From the NCBI GenBank assembly GCA_964426355.1, contig CAYRRA010000080.1, positions 1 to 19,816 on the forward strand: a stretch of 19,816 nt of DNA, written 5' to 3'. The DNA is from JAJFTV01 sp964426355. GTDB taxonomy: Bacteria; Chloroflexota; Anaerolineae; Anaerolineales; Anaerolineaceae. Position 1 is the first letter of the stretch. The number at the start of each line of letters is the position of its first letter. The notes beneath the pieces are model-generated. The model was not told the DNA's origin and did not search any database. It saw only the letters and a list, made by a program, of their open reading frames with translations. Position numbers and translations under genes: made by a program. Shown in pieces: positions 1-6,969 of the stretch.

Positions 1-456
1 ATCCGGGTTTTGAAAGATGACGGCGGTGTTACGCAATGCCAGGCGGTAAAAGAAGTAAATCAACGGGCGCAAAAATGCTGCCCGCCGCGTGTCTGAGATG
101 AACAGGTAGCCAAGACCTGTGATGGAGTTAATCACTTTTCTGATGCCGTTCAGATGAGCGACCAGCGAACCATATAAGACGCATTTGATGGTGAAATGAT
201 GTACCGCATCTGGTTTTTCAGCATGATAAAAGCGGAACAGACGGAAAATGGTGCGGATTTCTTTGAAAGGGTTCATCCCGCGGCGTTCGAGCGGAAAACT
301 TAGCCAACGAAAACCCTCCGCTTTGATTTGTTCCCCAAATTCTCCGGGGGGTGAGATCAAGACCACATCATAACCTGCATTTCGCAAACCTTTTGCCAGG
401 GAAAGGCGGAAGTTGAACAGGTACCAATCCGTATTGGCAAAAAGGATGACTTTCAT
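1..456 (-). CDS. Glycosyltransferase family 4 (N-terminal part, truncated by window edge)
   Basis: Translation from the ATG at 456 gives 152 residues running off the left edge. It begins MKVILFANTDWYLFNF and contains VHHFTIKCVLYGS and INSITGLGYLF. These are typical of the N-terminal acceptor-binding Rossmann domain of GT-B, family-4 glycosyltransferases of the PglA/WbpX-like type, which add sugars to lipid-linked oligosaccharides at the cytoplasmic membrane. The nucleotide-sugar-binding C-terminal half lies outside the window. The start overlaps the stop of the upstream asparagine synthase gene in an ATGA (453-456), so the two are probably translationally coupled in one minus-strand operon. 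This points to a surface-polysaccharide or glycolipid cluster to the left. The sugar specificity cannot be told. Confidence 0.85.
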   Translation of the reverse strand, partial: MKVILFANTDWYLFNFRLSLAKGLRNAGYDVVLISPPGEFGEQIKAEGFRWLSFPLERRGMNPFKEIRTIFRLFRFYHAEKPDAVHHFTIKCVLYGSLVAHLNGIRKVINSITGLGYLFISDTRRAAFLRPLIYFFYRLALRNTAVIFQNPD

Positions 457-2420
457 GCGGATTTTCCCTGTGCTTCCAGCCAGGTCTGGAACATCAAGAT
501 GCCCCACAGGGGATATTGCCAGTTGTGCCTGCCTGAAAGATGGTCTTCCCACTTTTGCCGGATGGGTTCGGGATTAAAGAACCCCTCTTTTCGCAGGCGG
601 TCTTCTTGCAGGTATTGTTCAGCCCAATTCCGCAAGGGACCCCGCAACCAGGTATCTATCGGGATGGCAAAACCCATCTTGGGTCGTTCAATGAGACGCG
701 GTGGAACATATTGATAAAGAACCTGGCGTAACAGCCATTTACTTTGTCCGTCGCGTACCTTCATATTGGGGGGTGTACGCCATGCAAACTCGATCACACG
801 GCGGTCATCCAGGTAGGGTACGCGCGATTCAAGGCTGACGCCCATGCTGGCGCGGTCGAGCTTGACCAGGATATCATCGGGCAGGTAAGTTATCAGGTCA
901 AGGTACATCATCCAATGTTTGAAATCCGGCACGTTTGCCCATTGTGCGGTATCGTTGAGCGCAGTTGTAGGTTCATGACCGTTTAGAACCACCTGGTCGG
1001 GTTCTTTCCAGAGCGAAACAACCTGTCGGTAAAGCGCTTGAGGGCTGCCTGCTTCCAGTACTTCCAGTAACTTTTGCATTTTGTCGGCGAATTGGGGCTG
1101 ATGAGCGCTTTGGGGAGCCAGCGGTCCGGCGGTTTTGAGTATCTTCATCCAGCTTTCCGGGCGGACTTTGCTCAAAGGGCGCGTGATGGAACGTCGCAGC
1201 CTTGCAGGTATCCATCCGGCGGTACGCCAGATGCGCTCCCCCCAGAAATAGCGGTTATACCCTGTGAAGAGCTCGTCGCCGCCGTCGCCAGACAGGCTGA
1301 CTGTGACATGCTGGCGGGCAAGCTGGGAAACCAGGTACGTGGGAATTTGAGATGAATCGGCGAACGGCTCATCGTATAAACCAGGCAGCATAGGGATAAC
1401 CGAACGCGCGGTTTCCGGTGAAACAACAATCTCGGTATGCTCGGTTCCCAGGTGACGGGCGATTTCAGCAGCATACGCGGCTTCGTTGTAATCTGTTTCG
1501 GTAAAACCGATGGTAAAAGTTCTCACAGGGCGGTCGCTCACGGCTTGCATGAGTGCAACGACGTTGGAGGAGTCGACTCCCCCTGAAAGAAAAGCACCCA
1601 AAGGCACATCTGCAATCATCCGTTGTTGGATTCCATCCCGCAGAAGGCTGTCGAGTGCCGAGATGGCTTCTTCATCGCTGCACCGCAAGGGATTGGCTGA
1701 ATTTTGCTCGGCGATACGGCGGGCTGTCCAATAGGGTTGAGGGATAAGAGGCGCGTGCAGGTCATTCAAATCCAGGGTTGCCACGCAGCCCGGGGTAAGT
1801 TTATGGATGCCGGTATAAATGGAATATGGCGCAGGAATGTAGTTGTGCCGTAGATAGAGCGAGAGTGCATCCCGGTTGATCTCGCCTTGAAAATCCGGAT
1901 GAGCGCGTAAGGTTTTCAGCTCAGAACCGAACAGAAAAACTCCATTATTCCACCCATAGTACAGGGGCTTGATGCCGAGGTGGTCACGTACCAGGTGTAA
2001 TTTCATCAAGCTGCGATCCCAGAGCGCAAAAGCGTACATCCCATTAAATCGTGAGAGGGATTCTATAAGACCCCAGTGACAGATGCATGAAAGGATGACC
2101 TCGGTATCCGAGGTTCCGCGAAATGTTTCCCCCCGCTCAATGAGTTCTTTTCTCAATTCAACAAAGTTGTACACTTCACCATTAAAAATAATCACAAAGT
2201 GTTCATCGGCGGATAACATCGGCTGTTTGCCTGTCGGTGAGAGGTCAATGATTGCCAGGCGTCGAAAACCAAACGCCAGCCCAACCCTTTCATCCACCCA
2301 GGTGCCGGCGTCATCCGGTCCGCGGTGCAGAATCCGGGCTGCCATGCGTTGGACGTTGGCGTCAAGAAGAGCAGGGTCATCCCTGCTGCGTGGGTCAACA
2401 AAGCCAGTGATTCCGCACAT
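453..2420 (-). CDS. asnB: Asparagine synthase (glutamine-hydrolysing), polysaccharide-cluster type
   Basis: A 655-residue protein. An N-terminal class-II (Ntn) glutaminase domain (about 2-190) begins MCGITGF, so Cys2 becomes the nucleophile after Met removal; RGPDD, FNGEVYN and the SDTEVIL stretch are the glutamine-site motifs. The C-terminal synthetase domain has the ATP PP-loop SGGVDSS near 279-285 and SLSGDGGDELFTGYNRY. The family transfers ammonia from glutamine to a carboxylate activated by AMP. In polysaccharide loci, paralogues often amidate sugars or other acids rather than aspartate, and the downstream glycosyltransferase suggests that here (inference). Two ATGs are adjacent (2423 and 2420). 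I chose the second because it leaves Cys at position 2 and puts AGGGGG (2425-2430) 4 bases away rather than 1. It overlaps the next gene by ATGA. Confidence 0.92.
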   Translation of the reverse strand: MCGITGFVDPRSRDDPALLDANVQRMAARILHRGPDDAGTWVDERVGLAFGFRRLAIIDLSPTGKQPMLSADEHFVIIFNGEVYNFVELRKELIERGETFRGTSDTEVILSCICHWGLIESLSRFNGMYAFALWDRSLMKLHLVRDHLGIKPLYYGWNNGVFLFGSELKTLRAHPDFQGEINRDALSLYLRHNYIPAPYSIYTGIHKLTPGCVATLDLNDLHAPLIPQPYWTARRIAEQNSANPLRCSDEEAISALDSLLRDGIQQRMIADVPLGAFLSGGVDSSNVVALMQAVSDRPVRTFTIGFTETDYNEAAYAAEIARHLGTEHTEIVVSPETARSVIPMLPGLYDEPFADSSQIPTYLVSQLARQHVTVSLSGDGGDELFTGYNRYFWGERIWRTAGWIPARLRRSITRPLSKVRPESWMKILKTAGPLAPQSAHQPQFADKMQKLLEVLEAGSPQALYRQVVSLWKEPDQVVLNGHEPTTALNDTAQWANVPDFKHWMMYLDLITYLPDDILVKLDRASMGVSLESRVPYLDDRRVIEFAWRTPPNMKVRDGQSKWLLRQVLYQYVPPRLIERPKMGFAIPIDTWLRGPLRNWAEQYLQEDRLRKEGFFNPEPIRQKWEDHLSGRHNWQYPLWGILMFQTWLEAQGKSA

Positions 2421-2423
2421 CAT

Positions 2424-2777
2424 TCCCCCTTTTTTCGCTTCATACCGGTTTCAATATTTATGGCAGTAGCGCTTTGTAGTTTTGGATAGAGAAAGTGATA
2501 GCACATACACTAATCTTAACCGAATTTCATGAAGGCTGGGTACAAGTATTTTGCTGATGCATCCACTACCTTTGCCAAAATTGTTCTATGCGGATCAGAT
2601 TTTTGAGGCGTGAGGGTGGGTAAATTTCTGTTTTCGAATTCCGGTTAGTATAGCACTTTTTTCCGGTCGGCTGAGATAAATTTTAACGGGCGGTCAAAAA
2701 GCCGGTTTATTCATACCAATGACGTAAATCTTTAGGTGAGTCATACACGGTAATATGGAATAATAATATTTTTCATC
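2424..2777. other. Divergent intergenic region asnB / padR
   Basis: About 390 bases separate the divergent starts of asnB and padR. Apart from the promoter elements and repeats listed separately, it is AT-rich, has no ORF with a ribosome-binding site, and shows no strong hairpin. Confidence 0.5.
2647..2655 (-). promoter_or_regulatory. Possible extended -10 promoter for asnB
   Basis: On the minus strand the sequence TGCTATACT fits an extended -10 element (TGnTATAAT with one mismatch). No good -35 lies 17 bases upstream, as is usual for extended -10 promoters. Transcription would start near 2640, leaving a leader of about 220 bases before asnB in which I see no recognisable riboswitch. Confidence 0.35.
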
Positions 2778-2806
2778 TTGTAATATTATGTGATACACAG
2801 TAAAAT
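2743..2806 (+). repeat. Candidate PadR operator repeats over the padR promoter
   Basis: Two near-identical 14-mers, ATACACGGTAATAT (2743-2756) and ATACACAGTAAAAT (2793-2806), are exactly 50 bases apart, about five helical turns. Between them lies a perfect 8-base inverted repeat, ATAATATT (2763-2770) and AATATTAT (2782-2789), with an 11-base spacer covering the -35 element. A short dyad TGTG-ATA-CACA (2789-2799) sits in the promoter spacer. PadR-family regulators usually repress their own operon through dyads over the promoter, so autoregulation is the natural reading. The actual binding site is inferred. Confidence 0.4.
2778..2806 (+). promoter_or_regulatory. padR promoter, predicts a leaderless mRNA
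   Basis: TTGTAA (2778-2783) and TAAAAT (2801-2806) are separated by 17 bases, an ideal sigma-70 spacing. The expected start site, 7 bases past the -10, is 2813, which is the A of the padR ATG. No Shine-Dalgarno lies upstream of that ATG, so the transcript is probably leaderless. Confidence 0.55.
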
Positions 2807-2812
2807 ACAAAT

Positions 2813-3166
2813 ATGAAAAAGGAAACCAATTCAGAACAGCTTGAAAACCTGACGCAAGAGTTGAGACGAGGTGCATTACCGCTGGCTGTGCTCAGCATGC
2901 TGGGCGAAAACAAATATGGATACGCACTGATCAACGATCTGGAGGAGTGCGGGATCAAGATTGACCAGGGAACACTTTACCCGATGCTGCGCAGGTTGGA
3001 GGGGCAGGGGTTGCTGCAAAGCGCCTGGGTTGTTGAGGGCGCCAGACCACGCCGCTATTACCAGATCAGTGAAGAAGGCACGATATTGCTGCAATATCTC
3101 TCTGCCGAGTGGCGTCAATTGAATCAATTGATTGAAAAATTACTGGCTGAAAAGCCCGTTGAATAA
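2813..3166 (+). CDS. PadR-family transcriptional regulator
   Basis: A 117-residue protein of the usual size for small (subfamily-2) PadR regulators. The winged helix spans about 18-90: LPLAVLSMLGENKYGYAL, then GTLYPMLRRLEGQGLL (53-68, recognition helix) and the wing RPRRYYQISEEG (78-89). A C-terminal helix (about 90-113) should mediate dimerisation. The family represses transporter, envelope-stress or membrane-protein operons in response to small ligands. The stop overlaps the first possible ATG of the next gene by one base (TAATG), so the two form an operon. The start has no Shine-Dalgarno and lies at the predicted transcription start. The ligand is unknown. Confidence 0.9.
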   Translation: MKKETNSEQLENLTQELRRGALPLAVLSMLGENKYGYALINDLEECGIKIDQGTLYPMLRRLEGQGLLQSAWVVEGARPRRYYQISEEGTILLQYLSAEWRQLNQLIEKLLAEKPVE

Positions 3167-3177
3167 TGGAGGACAAA

Positions 3178-4188
3178 ATGGAGTTTCTTGAACGATATTT
3201 ACACCAGGTAGGGAAAAACTTACCTGCCAAAGGACGTGAAGATATTCTGGCTGAGATCCGCTCTCACCTGGAAGACACCCTGGAGGAGCGTGTGACCGGG
3301 TCGCCGACCGAGGAAGATGTAATCAACCTGCTCTATGAGACTGGCTCACCACAAAAGATGGCTGCTTCTTTCAATCCACAAAGCCAATATGTGATTGGAC
3401 CTGCTCTTTACCCGCTTTTCCGTATGGTCACGGGCATTGCCCTGGCGGCGACAATCGGCGCACAATTGTTAGCCAATTTGATTGTGCTTTGGGCAGGGAA
3501 TGGGATTCATGCAGGCGAATTAATCGCAGGTCTTGTAACCAGCATACCCGCGACAATTGGGTGGGTTGTGGTTGTGTTCATGATCTTGCAGGCATATGGT
3601 GTAAAACCCGAATTGGATGATGAAAAGTGGGATCCGCGCAAACTGCCTGTCATCGAGAATACCAGGGCAGTTAGTAGAGGTGAAACTATTTTTGGGATTG
3701 TAGCCGGGATGATCCTGTTAGCACTGTTGGTGGTGATGCCTGATAAGATCGGAGCTTATATCTCACCTGGGGGAGAGTTTTATCCGAATCCGGTTCTTTT
3801 GCAATATCTGACATGGATTTACGCCTCATTGGCGATTGGAATCGGTTTCAATATTTATATGCTCTGGCAGGGTCAATGGAATGCAGCCAGTCGGATATTC
3901 GAGTTGGGAATAGATGTCTTTTCAATCGTCGTGCTTGCCCTGTTATATAAGGGGCATGTGACCTGGCTTGCGGCACACGGTGCGAGTGGTGTTTCGTTTC
4001 AACTTACGAACTTTCTGTTTGATCTGATGAACGATCCTCAGCTATTTGGGATGAAAGCATTTGCCATGGCTTTTGGGGTTACCCTGATCGTACTGGTGGT
4101 GATGACCCTGACCAAATTGGTAAAGATTATCATTCGTTTAGCACGTGGAGATCGGGCGGAGTATTCAGGCAAAGGCTTTTCTGAATAA
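3178..4188 (+). CDS. HAAS-domain integral membrane protein, PadR partner
   Basis: A 336-residue protein. The N-terminal 70 residues are a soluble helical domain (MEFLERYLHQVGKNLP, then REDILAEIRSHLEDTLEER) with the hallmark pattern of the HAAS/DUF1700-like domain. Such domains sit beside PadR regulators and are thought to act as a membrane-side signalling module. About six hydrophobic segments follow, with a basic C-terminal tail (IIRLARGDRAEY). I chose the ATG at 3178 because GGAGG (3168-3172) lies 5 bases upstream; the earlier in-frame ATG at 3166 has no ribosome-binding site. It is the second gene of the padR operon. No separate effector (transporter or adhesin-type protein) follows, so the membrane part may itself be the effector. 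Confidence 0.75.
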   Translation: MEFLERYLHQVGKNLPAKGREDILAEIRSHLEDTLEERVTGSPTEEDVINLLYETGSPQKMAASFNPQSQYVIGPALYPLFRMVTGIALAATIGAQLLANLIVLWAGNGIHAGELIAGLVTSIPATIGWVVVVFMILQAYGVKPELDDEKWDPRKLPVIENTRAVSRGETIFGIVAGMILLALLVVMPDKIGAYISPGGEFYPNPVLLQYLTWIYASLAIGIGFNIYMLWQGQWNAASRIFELGIDVFSIVVLALLYKGHVTWLAAHGASGVSFQLTNFLFDLMNDPQLFGMKAFAMAFGVTLIVLVVMTLTKLVKIIIRLARGDRAEYSGKGFSE

Positions 4189-4236
4189 CGTTTGTTTTGG
4201 ATCACGCTATCTGATCCTGACTGCTCCCAAAGGATA

Positions 4237-4265
4237 GGGTAACCTCTCTGAGTAAGAGGTTACCC
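4237..4265. terminator. Strong 11-bp hairpin between convergent genes (possible U-less terminator)
   Basis: GGGTAACCTCT (4237-4247) and AGAGGTTACCC (4255-4265) are perfect inverted repeats around a 7-base loop, about 50 bases after the HAAS-gene stop. Neither strand has a T-run after the stem, so it is not a classical intrinsic terminator. A bidirectional U-less terminator or RNA 3'-end stabiliser is the likely role. Confidence 0.45.
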
Positions 4266-4286
4266 GCTAGCAAAGGGGGTGCCAAA

Positions 4287-4377
4287 AAGCGGTGACAGCC
4301 TCACCGTTTGCAGATGTGGGATGAGCTTCTATTTTGCACGCTGTGGATAACCCCACATTTGTGGTCAATTCCACAGC
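4287..4377. repeat. Cluster of small hairpins with an 18-base periodic dyad
   Basis: A second stem, AAGCGGTGA (4287-4295) with TCACCGTTT (4301-4309), contains one G-T pair. A third element follows: TGTGG-N6-CCACA repeated twice, at 4342-4357 and 4360-4375, separated by TT. The same arms can also fold as one long hairpin, GCTGTGG (4340-4346) with CCACAGC (4371-4377), enclosing CCACA-TT-TGTGG. TGTGGATAA (4342-4350) equals the reverse complement of the DnaA-box consensus. A run of nine T follows on the plus strand (4393-4401). The function is unknown. Confidence 0.4.
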
Positions 4378-4399
4378 TAATGGTTGCGACGGTTTTTTT

Positions 4400-5587
4400 T
4401 TATAACTCATCGGGCATATTGAAGGTAAAACGCCAGGTATGTTCTTGTTTTTCGACATTGGTTGGGTCGCTCATCACTTCAAACCAGGTTTGACCGGGCT
4501 TAAGGGGAAATGGAGAGCCATCCTGACCTGTGAAAGAGAGCAGGTCTTCCGGTTGTTCACGCACCCAATACACATCGTAAATCGTACCATTGCGGGCGAC
4601 AAATGCCTTTCCCCTGCCTGTCAGTTTAATATCATAAATGTTCTGGGCAATGGCGAAGTTCTTTGCCATGAGGATGACCACGCTGTCAGCGGAGATGGCG
4701 TTCCCGGTCAGTTGATCGGTGAGCAGGTCGTACTTCTCCTGGTCGCGGCTGTAGGCATTCTGGGTGTCCACGTAGCGTAAATAGCGACCGGTCTGTTCAT
4801 CATAATCCCATCGGTTGTATATAGCGCTGGAGAAACGCACATAAATGTGTTCGGCAGTCAAACCCCCGGCTGGTGGGTCATCCTGAAATAGCATTCCCTC
4901 CAGGTTTTGAGGGGAATTATCGATTTCAAAGAATTCAAGAACACTATCCAGTTCATTCATGTTGAGGAGCAGTACGTTTTTTCCTTCAGGTTCGTAACGG
5001 AATAGCGCTGGCGAGGTATAGGGACCTTCGACAACCAGGCGGTCATTGAAATCCTGTTGTTGGAAGGCTTCAAAGACGGTCTGGTATGCGCTCCCGAAGA
5101 TGAACAAGGATTTATACATTTGCACCAGTTGTACATCAAACATGCGTCCTGAACGGATGGGTCCGATTTTCTTGCTGTTCTGCCCGTAAAACAATGCAGC
5201 GAAGCGAGTTGTGCCTTCTTCGGTGTGATATTCATACACGACGTCTGCCAGTGTAAGCCCCCATTGTGGGCGGTTGTCCCGCGGTAGGTTTTCAATTTTT
5301 ACCAGCACAGGTCGACGATTGAGATTGGCAGGGTCTTCAACGATCATGCCGGTGAGCGGGTTGACCACCGGGTCTGTAGTGATTTCGATAGAAGCCGGAT
5401 TCGTTTGAGGGATGGCTGCGCTGTCGGGGTTCTGAAGTGTTCCTGAAGGAGAGGTATCTGGAAGTTGGGCAATGGGTTCTGTGGTGCGTCCAGTTTCATC
5501 AGGCGTTGATAGGGTCCCTGTGCATTGGGTTAGAAACACCAGGCAGATAAGTGCAATCAGGATCATGACATGGGCAATTGGTTTCAT
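4400..5587 (-). CDS. DUF3048 (YerB-like) lipoprotein
   Basis: A 395-residue protein. The N terminus MKPIAHVMILIALICLVF is a signal peptide, and LTQC at Cys22 is an imperfect lipobox, so a membrane-anchored extracytoplasmic lipoprotein is likely. A Thr/Pro/Ser-rich linker (about 23-75) leads to the DUF3048 N-terminal domain (NPLTG, RPVLVKIEN, RPQWGLTLADVVYEY, GPIRSGR) and the C-terminal domain (YVRFSS, SVVILMAKN, PLKPGQTWFEV). The biochemical role of the family (Bacillus YerB) is not established. The ATG at 5587 is preceded by AGAGGAG (5590-5596); an in-frame upstream TTG at 5608 would push the signal peptide inward and is less likely. It converges on the padR operon and diverges from the DUF2085 gene. 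Confidence 0.85.
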   Translation of the reverse strand: MKPIAHVMILIALICLVFLTQCTGTLSTPDETGRTTEPIAQLPDTSPSGTLQNPDSAAIPQTNPASIEITTDPVVNPLTGMIVEDPANLNRRPVLVKIENLPRDNRPQWGLTLADVVYEYHTEEGTTRFAALFYGQNSKKIGPIRSGRMFDVQLVQMYKSLFIFGSAYQTVFEAFQQQDFNDRLVVEGPYTSPALFRYEPEGKNVLLLNMNELDSVLEFFEIDNSPQNLEGMLFQDDPPAGGLTAEHIYVRFSSAIYNRWDYDEQTGRYLRYVDTQNAYSRDQEKYDLLTDQLTGNAISADSVVILMAKNFAIAQNIYDIKLTGRGKAFVARNGTIYDVYWVREQPEDLLSFTGQDGSPFPLKPGQTWFEVMSDPTNVEKQEHTWRFTFNMPDEL

Positions 5588-5653
5588 AGCTCCTCTATCT
5601 CCCAGCAATATAACATAGTTTCTTCTTGAGCGCCGGGTTCAAAGGGTATTTGC

Positions 5654-5682
5654 TTGCGAAATGGGATTGTTGTCAATATAAT
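5654..5682 (+). promoter_or_regulatory. Promoter of the DUF2085 gene, nearly leaderless
   Basis: TTGCGA (5654-5659), a 17-base spacer and a perfect TATAAT (5677-5682). Transcription should begin near 5689, 3-4 bases before the ATG at 5693, which has no Shine-Dalgarno. A minus-strand TTGACA (5671-5676) abuts the -10 and could belong to a divergent promoter for the DUF3048 gene, though its matching -10 is poor. Confidence 0.55.
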
Positions 5683-5692
5683 GTTATCTATC

Positions 5693-6532
5693 ATGGATGA
5701 ACACAACACTGGAAAAGATTATTCTAGACCGATCAAAATTGCCGTGCCTTTATTAGCAGGAATTGTCTTCTTAATCTGGCTGATTGCAACCCCGTCTGGT
5801 CTGTTGGGAAAAGCGGATGCCGTGGGGTATGCTGTTTGCCATCGGATTGGAAGCCATTCCTTTCATCTCGCAGACAGACAGCTACCACTTTGCGCGCGTT
5901 GTTCGGGAATGCACCTGGGCGCTCTGCTAGGTATGGTCTACCAGTTGCACATGGGTAAACGCGGCGGTATGCCTGCCCGGAAATTTTTGGTGGTGTTTGC
6001 AGTAGCTCTGCTGGCATTTGCTTTTGATGGAGCAAATTCTTACCTTACCCTGGGGGATGAAACAGGCAATGCAATACCGTTTTTAGCTTCAATTGAACCC
6101 CTTTACGAACCACAAAATTGGCTGCGGGCGCTAACCGGTATCCTGCTGGGCTTGGGCATTGCTGCCATTTTGTTTCCGGTGTTCAACCAGACTTTATGGC
6201 GAGATTGGCGGGCAGAGCGTGCATTGACTTCATGGAAGCAATTACTGACGCTTCTCCTGTCAGGTTTGGTACTGGAAGCAATGATACTGTCGGAAAATGT
6301 GTTACTGCTTTACCCCCTCGCTATTCTCAGTGCTTTCAACGTGGTTCTTGTGCTGGCAATCATCTACACGATTGTCTGGACGATGATTCTGAAACGTGAA
6401 AACGTTTTCGTGAAAATTCGTCAGATCTGGGTATTACTTTTGCTTGGATCGACAACTGCCATCCTGCAAATTGGTTTGATGGATTATGGACGATTTTTAC
6501 TGACTGGCACGTGGGGTGGATTTTTTACCTGA
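5693..6532 (+). CDS. DUF2085 integral membrane protein
   Basis: About 279 residues from the ATG at 5693. The family signature is clear: AVCHRIGSHSFHLADRQLP followed by LCARCSGMHLGALLG, giving a conserved Cys-His-Arg and a CxRCxG motif next to a membrane segment. About seven to eight hydrophobic helices are visible. The Cys/His set suggests metal or redox-cofactor binding, but the family has no proven function. In-frame starts exist at 5654 (TTG) and 5681 (ATG), but both lie within or before the predicted -10 element. The 5693 start fits the promoter and places the hydrophobic IKIAVPLLAGIVFLIWLI near the N terminus. It is the first gene of a three-gene plus-strand group. Confidence 0.82.
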   Translation: MDEHNTGKDYSRPIKIAVPLLAGIVFLIWLIATPSGLLGKADAVGYAVCHRIGSHSFHLADRQLPLCARCSGMHLGALLGMVYQLHMGKRGGMPARKFLVVFAVALLAFAFDGANSYLTLGDETGNAIPFLASIEPLYEPQNWLRALTGILLGLGIAAILFPVFNQTLWRDWRAERALTSWKQLLTLLLSGLVLEAMILSENVLLLYPLAILSAFNVVLVLAIIYTIVWTMILKRENVFVKIRQIWVLLLLGSTTAILQIGLMDYGRFLLTGTWGGFFT

Positions 6533-6538
6533 TACAAT
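6530..6538 (+). promoter_or_regulatory. Possible extended -10 promoter before the DUF4190 gene
   Basis: TGATACAAT matches TGnTAnAAT and begins with the TGA stop of the DUF2085 gene. It would give a leader of about 12 bases that still includes the AAAGGAG ribosome-binding site. Read-through from upstream is equally possible. Confidence 0.3.
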
Positions 6539-6556
6539 AATAAAAGGAGAGAAATT

Positions 6557-6892
6557 ATGGCACAACAATATCCGTATGGAAATTATCCGCAGCAGCCTTT
6601 ACCGCAGCAGTCGAGCACCCTGGCAGTGATCAGCCTGATCGCTGGCATTTTGGGGTGGTTGGGTCTTTTTGGCTTGGGTGGACTAGTCGCTGTCATCACG
6701 GGGCACATGGCGATGTCTGAAATCAACAAGAGCATGGGGAGGATCACCGGAAGCGGTCAGGCAAAAGCGGGTCTGATTCTGGGTTATCTTAACATCGCCC
6801 TGACATTGATTGGTATTTGCATCGGCATCATCTTGCCTTTGCTTGGTGTAACGCTTTTACCTTTCTGCGCACTGCCATTTGTTAATCAATAA
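6557..6892 (+). CDS. DUF4190-type small membrane protein
   Basis: A 111-residue protein. A short Gln/Pro/Tyr-rich cytosolic head (MAQQYPYGNYPQQPLPQQ) is followed by two membrane spans separated by an 'ITGHMAMSEINKS' loop, with a GQAKAGLILGYLNIAL second span. This head-span-loop-span arrangement, with H-x-A-xx-E-I in the loop, is typical of DUF4190 proteins, which are widespread and uncharacterised. AAAGGAGAG lies a few bases before the ATG. It starts 24 bases after the DUF2085 stop, so probably the same transcription unit. Confidence 0.82.
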   Translation: MAQQYPYGNYPQQPLPQQSSTLAVISLIAGILGWLGLFGLGGLVAVITGHMAMSEINKSMGRITGSGQAKAGLILGYLNIALTLIGICIGIILPLLGVTLLPFCALPFVNQ

Positions 6893-6910
6893 GTCAGACG
6901 ATGCTTTTTT

Positions 6911-6919
6911 TGCTACAAT
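6911..6919 (+). promoter_or_regulatory. Possible extended -10 promoter
   Basis: TGCTACAAT fits the extended -10 pattern, follows a T-run, and lies about 50 bases before the next start codon. No convincing -35 is present. It may give the third gene of the group its own transcript. Confidence 0.3.
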
Positions 6920-6969
6920 AAGAACAGCATCACACGCTATTCCCGAAAATTCTTTTAGTGGAGGAAATT

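Noticed and set aside
4342..4350. Replication origin suggested by a DnaA-box match
   Set aside because: Only one consensus box; no dnaA, dnaN or AT-rich unwinding region and no cluster of boxes nearby.
5588..5608. TTG start at 5608 for the DUF3048 lipoprotein
   Set aside because: It would add seven residues before the signal peptide; the ATG at 5587 has AGAGGAG just upstream and gives a normal lipoprotein signal.
6958..6969. GTG start at 6958 for the acidic membrane protein
   Set aside because: It lies in the GGAGG ribosome-binding site that serves the ATG at 6970.
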